Below are positions 29,761 to 38,896 of a DNA stretch of 64,000 bases, piece by piece. Source of the stretch: Phycisphaeraceae bacterium (GTDB taxonomy: Bacteria; Planctomycetota; Phycisphaerae; Phycisphaerales; UBA1924); NCBI GenBank assembly GCA_023898685.1, contig CP060234.1:744001-808000 (forward strand). The letters run 5' to 3'. The notes beneath the pieces are model-generated. The model saw only the letters and a list, made by a program, of their open reading frames with translations, had not been told where the DNA came from and ran no database searches. Position numbers and translations under genes: made by a program. The stretch's first letter is position 1. Every line of letters starts with the position of its first letter.

Positions 29761-31473
29761 CTACTCACACCCGCCCTGGAACATCACTACGAACTCCTGG
29801 AGGTCGGCGAGGTCGAACAGCCCGTCGATCGTCAGGTCGGCCTGCGGGTGGCGGGCGACGAACCCGGTGATCCAGCCGCTGATGTCGGAGAGATCGAGCA
29901 GCCCGTCTGCGGTCCAGTCGACGGGGCACGACCTGGCGGTGATCACGTACCGGCCCGCTGGGACGCCGGCGAGCGTGGTGGCCCTGCCGTCGGCCCACCG
30001 CACGCGGATCTCATCGGCCGTCGCGGCCGAGCCGATCCCGAAGTGCACGCTCAGCTCGCTCTGGCTCAGGTAGGTGCACCCGCCGTCGAGATACCGGAGC
30101 TGGGTCATCCCTAGCGCATCGAGCTCGACGCGTGTGCCGAAGCCGTCCGGCGCAAGGTCGGGCACGCCCGACGTGTCGAATGTCAGCGTGATCGCGTGCG
30201 CATCCGGGCCCGCGAGATCGTTGCGGTAGAAGGCCAGCGGCTCGTCGTTGCTCGCGATCAGGAGGTCGCGGTCGCCGTCCAGATCGGCGTCGAAGGTAAG
30301 CAGGCCCCGCCCCTGCCCCGTGTGCGACACACCGACCGCGTCGGTCACGTCGACGAAGCGGCACGCGTCGTCGTGCGTGTTGAGCCAGATCCGCGTCGGA
30401 TCGTCCTCGAACGGGGGCGGGAACCCGTTGGTCGCCGCGAGATCGACCCAGCCGTCATGATCGAAATCGACCGCGTCGGCGCCCCAGCCCCAGCCCCCGT
30501 TGTTCACGCCCGCGGCGTGCGAGTCCTCGCCGAAGAACCCGCCCTGGTTGACGTAGAGCATGTTGCCCGAGCCGTCGTCGCCCGCGAGCTGGATGCGGCT
30601 CGTGACATACCAGTCGAACAGGCCGTCGTTGTTGAAATCGGCGACCGCCGAGCCCATGCCGTTGCTGTCGTGCCCCGCGTCCCACGCGCCGGTCTCGTTG
30701 GTAAACGTGCCGTCGCCGTTGTTGACATAGACGCGGCTCGAGAAGAAGTCGGCCGCGAGCAGGATGTCGGGCCGGCCGTCGCCGGTCAAGTCAACGAAGC
30801 GGGGCGAGAAGCCGCGGGGGATCTCGAACAGGTCGCCCGCGACGACCGAGTCGGGCTGCGCGGTGAACGTGCCGTCGCCGTTGTTGCGGTAGAGCGTGTT
30901 GCCCCCGGTCCACCCGGCGACGAACAGGTCGAGATCGCCGTCAAGGTCGTAGTCGCCGAACGCGGCGCCGAATGAATCGTTGAGCAGCGCCGGGGTCCGC
31001 TGCACGCCGGCCGCCTGCGCGACGTCGGTGAACGTGTGATCGCCGTTGTTGCGGTAGAGCCGGTTGCGGGCGATGTGGCCCTGCCCCTGCACGACGACCG
31101 CGGTGACGTAGAGGTCGAGATCGCCGTCGTTGTCGTAATCGCCGACCGCGGCCCCGTTGTGCCGCAGACCCGCGGCGTCGACGCCCCACGCATCCGCGCG
31201 ATCGACGAAGGTGCCGTCGCCGTTGTTGATGTAGAGCTGGTCAACGCCCTCCGAGCCCCCGACGACGAACACGTCCTGATCGCCGTCGCGGTCGAAGTCG
31301 CCCACCGCCGCCCCGGGCGACATGGCCTGCATCCCTTCGAACGCGGGCGTGGCGTGCCCCCCGGTGAGGCCCACGTCGGCCGCGGATTCGACAAAGGTCA
31401 GATCCCCGGCGACCAGTGCCGGGGCCAACCCCGACACGCCGATGAGCGTGGCTGCGATGTGTTCGGGCTTCAA
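29761..31473 (-). CDS. Secreted CRTAC1-type protein (FG-GAP repeats, ASPIC/UnbV domain, dockerin), copy A
   Basis: A 570-residue exported protein. The start is TTG at 31473 with GGGAG upstream and a signal peptide MKPEHIAATLIG...LVAG. Residues of about 45-410 contain repeated FG-GAP/VCBS calcium-binding units (VGDFDRDGDQDVFVVGG, VGDYDNDGDLDLYVT, FGDYDLDGDLDLFVAGW), forming a beta-propeller. An ASPIC/UnbV domain follows (GTRVELDALGMTQLRYLDGG ... SELSVHFGIGSA). The last 55 residues are dockerin-like (LLDLSDISGWITGFV, LFDLADLQEFVVMF) ending QGGCE. It is a close paralogue of the next minus-strand gene upstream. Such proteins are abundant in planctomycetes; the substrate is unknown, with adhesion or calcium-dependent binding likely. 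Confidence 0.85.
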   Translation of the reverse strand: MKPEHIAATLIGVSGLAPALVAGDLTFVESAADVGLTGGHATPAFEGMQAMSPGAAVGDFDRDGDQDVFVVGGSEGVDQLYINNGDGTFVDRADAWGVDAAGLRHNGAAVGDYDNDGDLDLYVTAVVVQGQGHIARNRLYRNNGDHTFTDVAQAAGVQRTPALLNDSFGAAFGDYDLDGDLDLFVAGWTGGNTLYRNNGDGTFTAQPDSVVAGDLFEIPRGFSPRFVDLTGDGRPDILLAADFFSSRVYVNNGDGTFTNETGAWDAGHDSNGMGSAVADFNNDGLFDWYVTSRIQLAGDDGSGNMLYVNQGGFFGEDSHAAGVNNGGWGWGADAVDFDHDGWVDLAATNGFPPPFEDDPTRIWLNTHDDACRFVDVTDAVGVSHTGQGRGLLTFDADLDGDRDLLIASNDEPLAFYRNDLAGPDAHAITLTFDTSGVPDLAPDGFGTRVELDALGMTQLRYLDGGCTYLSQSELSVHFGIGSAATADEIRVRWADGRATTLAGVPAGRYVITARSCPVDWTADGLLDLSDISGWITGFVARHPQADLTIDGLFDLADLQEFVVMFQGGCE

Positions 31474-31609
31474 ACCGGTGCTCCCGCTCGCGAGGCTGAA
31501 AGGATGCCCCCGCGACGCGGTCGGGAGCGAACGGAGCGAGTCTATCGCGCCCGCCGCCGGGCTCCAAGCACCGATCGTGAACGCCTGTCAGGGGTGCTGC
31601 TGGCGGGAG

Positions 31610-33307
31610 TTATTGGCAGCCGCTCAGGAACATCTGCACAAAGGCCTGGAGGTCGGCGAGATCGAACAGGCCGTTGGGCACGAGGTCGGCCTGCGGGTGG
31701 TGGGACAGGAAGCCCGAGATCCAGCCGGAGATGTCGGCGAGATCGAGCAGCCCGTTGGGCACCCAGTCGATCGGGCATTCGCGGGCGGTCAGCGTGTAGC
31801 GGCCCGCCGGGACGCCGACGAGCGTGAGCGTCTCGCCGTTGGCCCAGTGGACACGGACCTCGTCGGCGATCGCGGCGGCGCCCAGGCCGAAGTGCAGCGA
31901 GAGCTCGCTCTGGCCCTGGTAGTTCGATCCGCCGTCGAGGTGACGCACCTGGGTCGAGCCGCCCGCGTCGACCTCGACCCGTGTGCCGAACCCGCCGGGG
32001 GCGAGATCGGTCAGGCCGTAGGTGTTGAAGTCGAAGGTCAGCGCGTTGGTGTCGGGCCCGGCGAGGTCGTTGCGGAAGTAGGCCAGCGGCTGGTTGGTGC
32101 TCGCGATGACGATATCGCGGTCGCCGTCGCCGTCCGCGTCGAAAGTGAGCAGCCCCCGCCCTTGGAGGGTGTGCACGAGCCCGGTCGCCGCGGTGGCGTT
32201 GGTGAAGGTGACGGGGCCGGTCCCGTTGTTGAGCCAGACGCGGGTCGGATCGTTGGTGAACGGGCCGCCGCTGTAGCCGTTGGTCGCGACGAGGTCGATC
32301 CAGCCGTCCTGGTCGAAGTCGACCGCGTCGGCGCCCCAGCCCCAGTCGCCCCAGTTCACGCCCGCGGCGACGGAAACCTCGCTGAACGTGTCCCCGTTGT
32401 TCATGTAGAGCATGTTGCCCGAGCCGTCGTTCTGGCTGATCCGGCTCGTGACATACCAGTCGATCCGTCCGTCGTTGTTGACGTCGCCCGTGGTGTTGCC
32501 CATGCCGTTGGAGTCGAGCCCCGATCCCCAGATCTCGGTCGTGCAGGTGAACGTGCCGTCGCCGTTGTTGTCGAAGATCTGGCTGGTGAAGAAGTCGGCG
32601 ACGAGGAGCAACTCGGGCTCGCCGTCGCCCGTGACGTCGCAGAAACGCGGCGCGAACCCGCGGACGGCCGAAAGATCGAACCCGCCGAACACCGAGGACC
32701 CCGCGCGGGTGAACGTGCCATTGCCGTTGTTGATGAAGAAAGCGTTGCCGCCGTACCAGCCCGCGACGAAGAGATCGAGGTCGCCGTCGTGGTCGGGGTC
32801 GCCGAACGCGGCGCCCAGGGCGTCGTTCATCAGGGCCGACGAGACCGCCACGCCGGCGGCCTGGGCGACCTCGGAGAACGTGCCGTCGCCGTTGTTGTGG
32901 TAGAGCCGGTTCATCGCCGTGTTCATCACACCGGGGGTGCCGATCGCGGCGATGAAGATATCGAGCCAGCCATCGTGGTCGTAGTCGCCTACCGCCGCCC
33001 CGGTCGACTTGATCGTGTGGGCCAGGCCCCACGCGGCGGCCTGGTCGGTGAAATGGCCGGCGCCGTCATTGATGAAGAGCTTGTCGACGCCGGTCGACCC
33101 ACCCAGGACGAACAGATCCTGGTCGCCGTCGCGGTCGAAGTCGCCCGCGGCGATACCGGCCGCCATGTACTCCAGCCCGAGGGAGCCGTCGGAGTGGTGC
33201 GAGGTCTGGAGCCCCGCCCCGACGGTGGCGTCGGTGAAGGTGAGCGTTCCCGCGGCGCACATGGACGCAACGATCGACGCGGACAAGGCGGTGACGTACG
33301 GCGACAT
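31610..33307 (-). CDS. Secreted CRTAC1-type protein, tandem paralogue copy B
   Basis: A 565-residue exported protein with the same order as copy A. It has a signal peptide (MSPYVTALSASIVASMCAAG), FG-GAP repeats (AAGDFDRDGDQDLFVLGG, VGDYDHDGWLDIFIA, FGDPDHDGDLDLFVAGW), an ASPIC/UnbV domain (GTRVEVDAGGSTQVRHLDGG ... SELSLHFGLGAA), then dockerin repeats ending FLSGCQ. The ATG at 33307 is preferred over 33343 because the signal peptide begins there. The gap to copy A is 136 bp. Similarity along the whole length indicates a tandem duplication followed by divergence. It is divergent from trpS. Confidence 0.85.
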   Translation of the reverse strand: MSPYVTALSASIVASMCAAGTLTFTDATVGAGLQTSHHSDGSLGLEYMAAGIAAGDFDRDGDQDLFVLGGSTGVDKLFINDGAGHFTDQAAAWGLAHTIKSTGAAVGDYDHDGWLDIFIAAIGTPGVMNTAMNRLYHNNGDGTFSEVAQAAGVAVSSALMNDALGAAFGDPDHDGDLDLFVAGWYGGNAFFINNGNGTFTRAGSSVFGGFDLSAVRGFAPRFCDVTGDGEPELLLVADFFTSQIFDNNGDGTFTCTTEIWGSGLDSNGMGNTTGDVNNDGRIDWYVTSRISQNDGSGNMLYMNNGDTFSEVSVAAGVNWGDWGWGADAVDFDQDGWIDLVATNGYSGGPFTNDPTRVWLNNGTGPVTFTNATAATGLVHTLQGRGLLTFDADGDGDRDIVIASTNQPLAYFRNDLAGPDTNALTFDFNTYGLTDLAPGGFGTRVEVDAGGSTQVRHLDGGSNYQGQSELSLHFGLGAAAIADEVRVHWANGETLTLVGVPAGRYTLTARECPIDWVPNGLLDLADISGWISGFLSHHPQADLVPNGLFDLADLQAFVQMFLSGCQ

Positions 33308-33546
33308 CCCGGATCCCCCACCGGCGCCGGCTGAGGCCGACACCGAACCAGTTTTTCAAGCAACCCCCATTGGACGAACGTCTCGGCTGCGGCGCGAGTA
33401 TACCGGGCGGGGTCGGCTTCCCAAAGCGCTTTTCTGTTCCGCGATCAACGCCCATCCGGGTCCGTGGCGTCGTTGGGCGGCCCTAAACTCCCGCCCAAAC
33501 GCTCCACAATGCGACCGCCCCGGCGCCGCGAACCAGCGAGACCGAC

Positions 33547-34608
33547 ATGTCCAAGCCCCGCATCCTCACAGGCGACACCCCCACCGGCAAGCTCCACTTG
33601 GGGCACTATGTGGGCTCGATCGAGAGCCGGCTCAGACTTCAGGACAAGTACGACTGCTATTTCCTGATCGCGAACATGCACGCGTTCACGACCCGGGCCG
33701 ACAAACCAGACGAGATCCGCCAGAGCACGATCGAGATCGTCAAGGACTGGCTCGCCTGCGGGATCGACCCCGATCGATCCACCATCGTCCTCCAGACCGA
33801 GGTGCCCGCGATCGCCGAGCTGACCTGGTTCCTCGCGATGCTGCTCCCGTTCAACCGCGTGCTCCGCAACCCCACGCTCAAGACCGAGATCGAGGACAAA
33901 GGTCTGGGCGACTCCTACTCGTTCGGCTTCCCCATGTACGCCGTGGGTCAGTGTGCCGACATCCTCATCTTCCGTCCCGAGCTCGTGCCGGTGGGCGAGG
34001 ACCAGGTCGCCCACATCGAGCCCTGCCGCGAGGTCGCGCGGCGATTCAATCAGCTCTACTGCGGCGTCGATCCGCACACCGAGGACGGGGACTACGTGGC
34101 CGCGGGCGGGCTCTTCCCGATCCCCAAGGCCGAGGTGGGCCGCGTGGGCCGCCTGCCGGGCGTGGACGGCAAGAAGATGAGCAAGAGCCTCAACAACGCG
34201 ATCTACCTGAGCGACACGGCCAAGCAGATCAAGAAGAAGGTCGGCTCGATCTTCACGGGCCGCCAGACGATGGACGAGCCGGGCGACACGACCAACCTGC
34301 TGTTCGACTACGTCCGCGCGTTCATCCACGACGAGTCGCGCGTCGCGGAGCTCGAGAAGAAGTACAGCGAGGGCGACAACATCGGCGACGGGCACGTCAA
34401 GGTCGAGGTGGCCGAGGCGATCGAGAAGATTGTGGGGCCGATCCGCGATCGCCGCGCCGAGTTCGACTCACCGGCGGGCGAGGAAGAGATCGTTGAGATC
34501 ATCAAGGCCGGGACAAAGCGGGCGAACCTGGTCGCCGAAGCCACGCTGTACGAGGCGAAGAAGGCGATGCGGCTGGACTTCGGGGGTCGATCGCTCGAAC
34601 AGCGTTGA
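33547..34608 (+). CDS. trpS: Tryptophanyl-tRNA synthetase
   Basis: A 353-residue class I aminoacyl-tRNA synthetase. It charges tRNA-Trp with tryptophan using ATP. The N-terminal GDTPTGKLHLGHYVGSI contains the HIGH-type signature (HLGH). DGKKMSKSLNN (about 207-217) is the KMSKS loop. Length and motif spacing are those of bacterial TrpRS. The ATG at 33547 begins the conserved fold at once. It is the only clear housekeeping translation gene in the window. The two sugar-binding-like genes follow on the same strand after 95 bp. Confidence 0.93.
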   Translation: MSKPRILTGDTPTGKLHLGHYVGSIESRLRLQDKYDCYFLIANMHAFTTRADKPDEIRQSTIEIVKDWLACGIDPDRSTIVLQTEVPAIAELTWFLAMLLPFNRVLRNPTLKTEIEDKGLGDSYSFGFPMYAVGQCADILIFRPELVPVGEDQVAHIEPCREVARRFNQLYCGVDPHTEDGDYVAAGGLFPIPKAEVGRVGRLPGVDGKKMSKSLNNAIYLSDTAKQIKKKVGSIFTGRQTMDEPGDTTNLLFDYVRAFIHDESRVAELEKKYSEGDNIGDGHVKVEVAEAIEKIVGPIRDRRAEFDSPAGEEEIVEIIKAGTKRANLVAEATLYEAKKAMRLDFGGRSLEQR

Positions 34609-34703
34609 CCGGGTGTACAGGAGCACCGCCGGACACCCTACACTCCGGGTTGGACTTCATTCCCCGACAATCCGTCGGAAACACCCGGACTGGGAGGCCC
34701 GCG

Positions 34704-35747
34704 ATGCCGAACAACGCGTCCAACACGTCACGCCTGTTTCTCTGGTTCGTCGTCCTCGTGCTGGTCGTGTTCACGGCCGTGACACTCTGGCGGACAGGGG
34801 CGTTCACGCCGCCGCCCAGGCTCGCGCTCGTCGCCTCCGACGAGAGCCCCTACTGGAACGACGCGATCCTCGGCGCGAAGCACGCGGCTCGGCAGTACAA
34901 GGTCGAGCTCACGGTCCACCAGGCGAAGGGGGGCGAGCCGGACCAATCGAAGATCCTGCGCGACCTCGCGAACCAGGGGATCAACGGCATCGCGGTCAGC
35001 CCGCTCAACGCGGCCAAGCAGGCGGTGCTGCTGAGCGATATCGGGAAGAAGCTCACCGTGGTCACGTTCGACTCCGACAGCCCGCTCTCGGGCCGCCTGT
35101 GCTTCGTCGGCACCGACAACTACAGGGCGGGCCGGCAGTGCGCCGAGCTCGTCCGCGAGGCGCTGCCCGACGGCGGCACCGTCGTCATCGCGGTCGGCAG
35201 CCTGGACAAGGAGAACGGCCAGCTCCGCCGCCAGGGCGTCATCGACGAACTGCTCGAGCGTTCGTACGGCCCGGGGCGCCCCCCGGAGCCGCTGGGCCAG
35301 CCGCTCGTGGGCCCCAAGTACACGGTGGTCAAGACACTCGTCGACGAGAACGACGCGCAGCAGGCGCAGCAGAACGTGACCGACCTGCTCGCTTCGGGCC
35401 AGACGCCGAACTGCATCGTGGGCCTCTACGCCTACAACGGGCCCGCCGCGGTCAAGGCGATCGCCGACGCGGGGAAGACCGGCGAGATCGTCGTGATCGG
35501 GTTCGACTACACCGAGGAGACGCTTGCGGCCATCGAGGACGGACAGATCTACGCCAGCATGGCCCAGGATCCGTACAACTACGGCTACAACGCGGTCCGG
35601 ATCCTGGTCGAGCACCTCAGCGGGAATGTTGTGGGCTCCGTCCCCATCAACGGCATCCTGGAAGTCACCTGCTTCCCGATCAAGGCCGAGGATCTGCCGC
35701 GATTCAAGGCCAGGCTGGCCGAACGCCGCTCGGAAGCCACGGAGTAA
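34704..35747 (+). CDS. Membrane-anchored periplasmic sugar-binding-like protein, copy A
   Basis: A 347-residue protein. An N-terminal hydrophobic helix (LFLWFVVLVLVVFTAVTLW, about 11-29) probably anchors it in the membrane. The rest is a type I periplasmic-binding-protein fold of the ribose/LacI type. It begins LALVASDESPYWNDAILGAKHAA and has DLANQGINGIAVSPLN, VVTFDSDSP, FVGTDNYRAGRQCAEL and VVIGFDYTEETLAAIEDGQIYAS. No permease or ATPase gene is adjacent. The ATG at 34704 has GGGAGG upstream. It may bind a monosaccharide for an unlinked ABC transporter or act as a sensor. It is highly similar to the next gene. Confidence 0.82.
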   Translation: MPNNASNTSRLFLWFVVLVLVVFTAVTLWRTGAFTPPPRLALVASDESPYWNDAILGAKHAARQYKVELTVHQAKGGEPDQSKILRDLANQGINGIAVSPLNAAKQAVLLSDIGKKLTVVTFDSDSPLSGRLCFVGTDNYRAGRQCAELVREALPDGGTVVIAVGSLDKENGQLRRQGVIDELLERSYGPGRPPEPLGQPLVGPKYTVVKTLVDENDAQQAQQNVTDLLASGQTPNCIVGLYAYNGPAAVKAIADAGKTGEIVVIGFDYTEETLAAIEDGQIYASMAQDPYNYGYNAVRILVEHLSGNVVGSVPINGILEVTCFPIKAEDLPRFKARLAERRSEATE

Positions 35748-35933
35748 GGCGGCCGCCGCCTGATCGGGATTGCCGGGCCGCGCATTCGGCGCACGAGGGT
35801 TGCGCGGGCCTCCATCACGGGTCGGTGCGCGGCACGCGGGGCCGCCGGCCGCCCGCCCGGGTATCCCCGGAATCTGATACAATCTCTGTTTGTCGCACTC
35901 GCCGACTCAACGGTCTTCGCACGGAGACACGAC

Positions 35934-36980
35934 ATGGCGCCGCATCGTTCCGACACCCCCCGCCTGGTCCTCTGGCTGATCGTCCTGTTGCTCGTGGTCC
36001 TCACGGGGGCGACGCTCTGGCGGACCGGCGCCTTCGCCCCGCCGCCGACGATCGCCCTGGTCGCCTCGGCCGAGAGCCCCTACTGGAACGACGCGATCCT
36101 CGGCGCCCAGGACGCCGCGAAGCACTACGACGCGGTGGTCGACGTCTACCAGGCCAAGGGGGGCGAGCCCGAGCAGACCAAGATCCTGTATGAGCTCGCC
36201 GCCAAGGGCGTCAGCGGCATCGCCGTGAGCCCGTTGCACGCGGTGCGCCAGTCGCCGGTGCTCCGCGAGATCGGGCGCAAGATCCCCGTCGTCACGTTCG
36301 ATTCGGACAGCCCCAACTCGGGCCGGATGTGCTTCGTCGGCACCGACAACTACACCGCCGGCCGGCAGTGCGCCGAACTCGTCCGCGAGGCGCTGCCCGA
36401 CGGGGGCACCGTCGTCATCGCGATCGGCAGCCTCGACAAGGAGAACGGCCGCCTCCGCCGGCAGGGCGTGATCGACGAGCTGCTCGAGCGCTCCTTCGGC
36501 CCGGGCCGCCCGCCCGAGCCCATGGGCCAGCCGCTCGCCGGGCCCAGGTACACGATCGTCAAGACGCTCGTCGACAACAACGACGCGCCGCAGGCCAAGC
36601 AGAACATCGTCGACCTGCTCGCGTCAGGCGAGACGCCCAACTGCATCGTGGGCCTCTACGCCTACAACGGCCCGGCCGCGGTCGAGGCCCTAACCGAGGC
36701 GGGCAAGATCGACGGCGTGGTCGTGATCGGGTTCGACTACACCGACGAGACCCTCGAGGCGATCGAGAACGGCCAGATCTACGCGAGCATGGCCCAGGAC
36801 CCGTACAACTACGGCTACCACGCGGTGCGCATCCTCGCCGAGGAGGCGCGGGGGCGGGGCGAGGCCAACCTGCCGATGAACGAGATCCTCGACATTCGCT
36901 GTTTCCCGATCAAGAAGGACAACCTCGAGCAGTTCAAGGCGAAGCTGGCGAAGCAACGTTCAGGGGACGGCGCGGGTTGA
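35934..36980 (+). CDS. Membrane-anchored periplasmic sugar-binding-like protein, copy B
   Basis: A 348-residue tandem paralogue of the preceding gene. It has the same N-terminal membrane helix (LVLWLIVLLLVVLTGATLW) and the same binding-protein landmarks (LVASAESPYWNDAILGAQDAA, VVTFDSDSPNSGRMCFVGTDNY, GLYAYNGPAAVEALTEAGK, GFDYTDETLEAIENGQIYASMA). Near identity in stretches such as FVGTDNY.AGRQCAELVREALPDGG indicates a fairly recent duplication or strong constraint. GGAGACACGAC precedes the ATG. No transporter partner is nearby. The gene stops six bases before the convergent GT41 gene. Confidence 0.82.
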   Translation: MAPHRSDTPRLVLWLIVLLLVVLTGATLWRTGAFAPPPTIALVASAESPYWNDAILGAQDAAKHYDAVVDVYQAKGGEPEQTKILYELAAKGVSGIAVSPLHAVRQSPVLREIGRKIPVVTFDSDSPNSGRMCFVGTDNYTAGRQCAELVREALPDGGTVVIAIGSLDKENGRLRRQGVIDELLERSFGPGRPPEPMGQPLAGPRYTIVKTLVDNNDAPQAKQNIVDLLASGETPNCIVGLYAYNGPAAVEALTEAGKIDGVVVIGFDYTDETLEAIENGQIYASMAQDPYNYGYHAVRILAEEARGRGEANLPMNEILDIRCFPIKKDNLEQFKAKLAKQRSGDGAG

Positions 36981-36986
36981 GGCGGG

Positions 36987-38756
36987 TCAGTCGGTGCGTG
37001 GCGCGACCGCCCTCCGCCACATCTCCCGATACGCCGCCTCGAGCCTGGGCACGAAAGAGCCGAAGTCGCACAGCCGCGTGCGGACGCGCTCGCGCAGCTC
37101 TCCCCGCAGCGCGCGCCTCCGCTCGATGTCCCTCGCAACCGTGACCGCCCGCCCGACATACCCATCGGCGTCCGGAGCGATCAGGTCGTCCAGCCCCAGG
37201 TTGCGCAGCAGGCTCACGCCCACGCGCGAGACGTGGCTGTCGCCCTCGATCGTCACGACGGGCACGCCCATCCACATCGCCTCGAGCGTCGTCGTCGTGC
37301 CGTTGTAGGGGAACGTGTCGAGCGCCACGTCGATGCGGGCGTAGAGCCCCATGTGCTCGGCGGCCGTCGGCGTCTCGCCCAGCAGCTCGACGCGCGACGC
37401 GTCGCCGCCCAGCCGCCCAAACCGCTCGCGGAATCGCTCGGCCAGCCAGGGGTCCTTGAGCCCCGCGTTCTTGACGAGCAGACCGGAGCCCGGGATCTCA
37501 CCCAGCATCCGGGCCCACGCCGCGACCGCCTCGTCGGTGATTTTGGCGAAGGTGTTGAACGAGCCGAATGTCACCCACCCCGCCGCCTCGCTGGGGCATG
37601 GGGAAACGCCGGGCGCGTGGGGCGGGGGCGTGTAGCAGAGGAAGCACGGGTCGAGCCTGATCAGCCGCTCGGTCGCCAGTACGTCGGCCTCGGGGGCGGG
37701 GTCGGTGTGGGCATCGACGATCCGGTAGTCGATCGCCCCCAGCCCCGTCGTCGCGGCGTAGCCCATATAGGTCGCCTGCACCGGGGCGGGCTTGCCCGCC
37801 AGCACGCCCACGCGGTTGAGCCCCGTGTGCCCCGTCAGGTCGACCGCGATGTCGATCGCGTCGGACCGGATCTGCCGGTCGACCATCTCGTCGGTCATCC
37901 GGTGGATTTCGCGAAACCCCGCCGCGTACGCACGCACCCGCTCGGTCAGTTCGTCCACGCGAAGCCGATGTGAATAGCACCAGGGCTCCACCGCGGCTCG
38001 GTCATGGTGCTCGACGATCCCCTCGATGAAGTGCCCGGCCGAGCGGTTGCGGAAGTCCTGCGAGATGTACCCCACCCGCAGCGGGCGATCCGGATCGGGG
38101 TCGCGGATCGCGGGTGGCCTCGCGGGCGTGTGCTCCGCCTTCAGCTCGCCGTACAGCCGATGGGCCTCGAATACCTCCTGCGGGCTGAACTGCGGGCAGT
38201 AGAGCATGAGCAGCAGCGTGTCGCGCTGGAGATCGGGGTGCGTCGCCCGGTGGGCCGCCGTGGCCCGCAATACGTCGGCCGCCCCCGCGTGATCGCCCAC
38301 GAACGCCCTCGCCGCGGCCGCGTAGCCCCCGATCCGCGCATCCTCCGGCGCCTGCTCGTGGGCCCACTCGCCCAGCTCGAGCGCCATCCGGTGCCGATCG
38401 TGGCTCAGCATGATCGACGAGATCGCCCCCGCGGGGCCCGCCGCGTCGGCGCCCAGGTCGAGCAGCCTCGCCCCCGCCCGCTCGGCCTCATCGAAACGCC
38501 CCAGATCGAGCAACTGCTCGGCGAGAGCGGCGACGGGTATCGCGTCGCTCGGGCGGGCCGCCACGACGCGCTCGAGGTGGTAGACCGCCCGCTCGAACTC
38601 GCCCGCCGCGATGAGCACACGGGCCAGCAGGCTGTTGACCCCCGGGTCGCCCGGCTTCTGGCGGAGCGATCGCTCGAGCAGCGCGCGCGCCCGATCCAGT
38701 TGCCCCGCCCTGATCATCGCCTCGGCCTGCCTCGCCGGGCTTTCACGCTTGGCCAT
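36987..38756 (-). CDS. TPR protein with O-GlcNAc transferase-like (GT41) domain
   Basis: A 589-residue protein. The N-terminal third is made of TPR-like helical repeats (AEAMIRAGQLDRARALLERSL, NSLLARVLIAAGEFERAVYHL). The rest matches the SPINDLY/OGT C-terminal catalytic region. It shows RVGYISQDFRNRSAGHF, DIAVDLTGHTGLNRVG, PAPVQATYMGYAATTGLGAIDY, FGSFNTFAKITDEAV and the nucleotide-sugar loop DTFPYNGTTTTLEAMWMGVPVVT. It probably transfers a sugar to proteins or a glycan in the cytoplasm. The ATG at 38756 is the sensible start; a longer frame to 38873 is encoded by palindromic repeat copy 3. The acceptor is unknown. Confidence 0.83.
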   Translation of the reverse strand: MAKRESPARQAEAMIRAGQLDRARALLERSLRQKPGDPGVNSLLARVLIAAGEFERAVYHLERVVAARPSDAIPVAALAEQLLDLGRFDEAERAGARLLDLGADAAGPAGAISSIMLSHDRHRMALELGEWAHEQAPEDARIGGYAAAARAFVGDHAGAADVLRATAAHRATHPDLQRDTLLLMLYCPQFSPQEVFEAHRLYGELKAEHTPARPPAIRDPDPDRPLRVGYISQDFRNRSAGHFIEGIVEHHDRAAVEPWCYSHRLRVDELTERVRAYAAGFREIHRMTDEMVDRQIRSDAIDIAVDLTGHTGLNRVGVLAGKPAPVQATYMGYAATTGLGAIDYRIVDAHTDPAPEADVLATERLIRLDPCFLCYTPPPHAPGVSPCPSEAAGWVTFGSFNTFAKITDEAVAAWARMLGEIPGSGLLVKNAGLKDPWLAERFRERFGRLGGDASRVELLGETPTAAEHMGLYARIDVALDTFPYNGTTTTLEAMWMGVPVVTIEGDSHVSRVGVSLLRNLGLDDLIAPDADGYVGRAVTVARDIERRRALRGELRERVRTRLCDFGSFVPRLEAAYREMWRRAVAPRTD

Positions 38757-38796
38757 CGCGAGCAGGATAGAGCGCCACAAGCCCGCGTATCCCCGC

Positions 38797-38881
38797 TTCC
38801 AGAGCGTGGAGCGCCAGCGACACGATTCCGCCCCACGCCCGGCGCCACGGGAATCGTGCCGCCGGCGCTCCACGCTCTGAA
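38797..38881. repeat. 31-bp-arm palindromic element, copy 3
   Basis: The left arm 38797-38828 contains CAGAGCGTGGAGCGCCAGCG. The right arm 38851-38881 is the inverted copy ending GGCGCTCCACGCTCTGAA. The 22-bp centre is itself GC-rich and palindromic (CGCCC..GGCG). It lies upstream of the GT41 gene. Confidence 0.8.
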
Positions 38882-38896
38882 TCGGGCGGTCCTACG

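Noticed and set aside
31322..33334. A 670-codon plus-strand frame opposite the CRTAC1-type genes
   Set aside because: Repeats rich in Val, Glu and Arg arise from reading FG-GAP DGDxD codons backwards. No start signal or domain is present.
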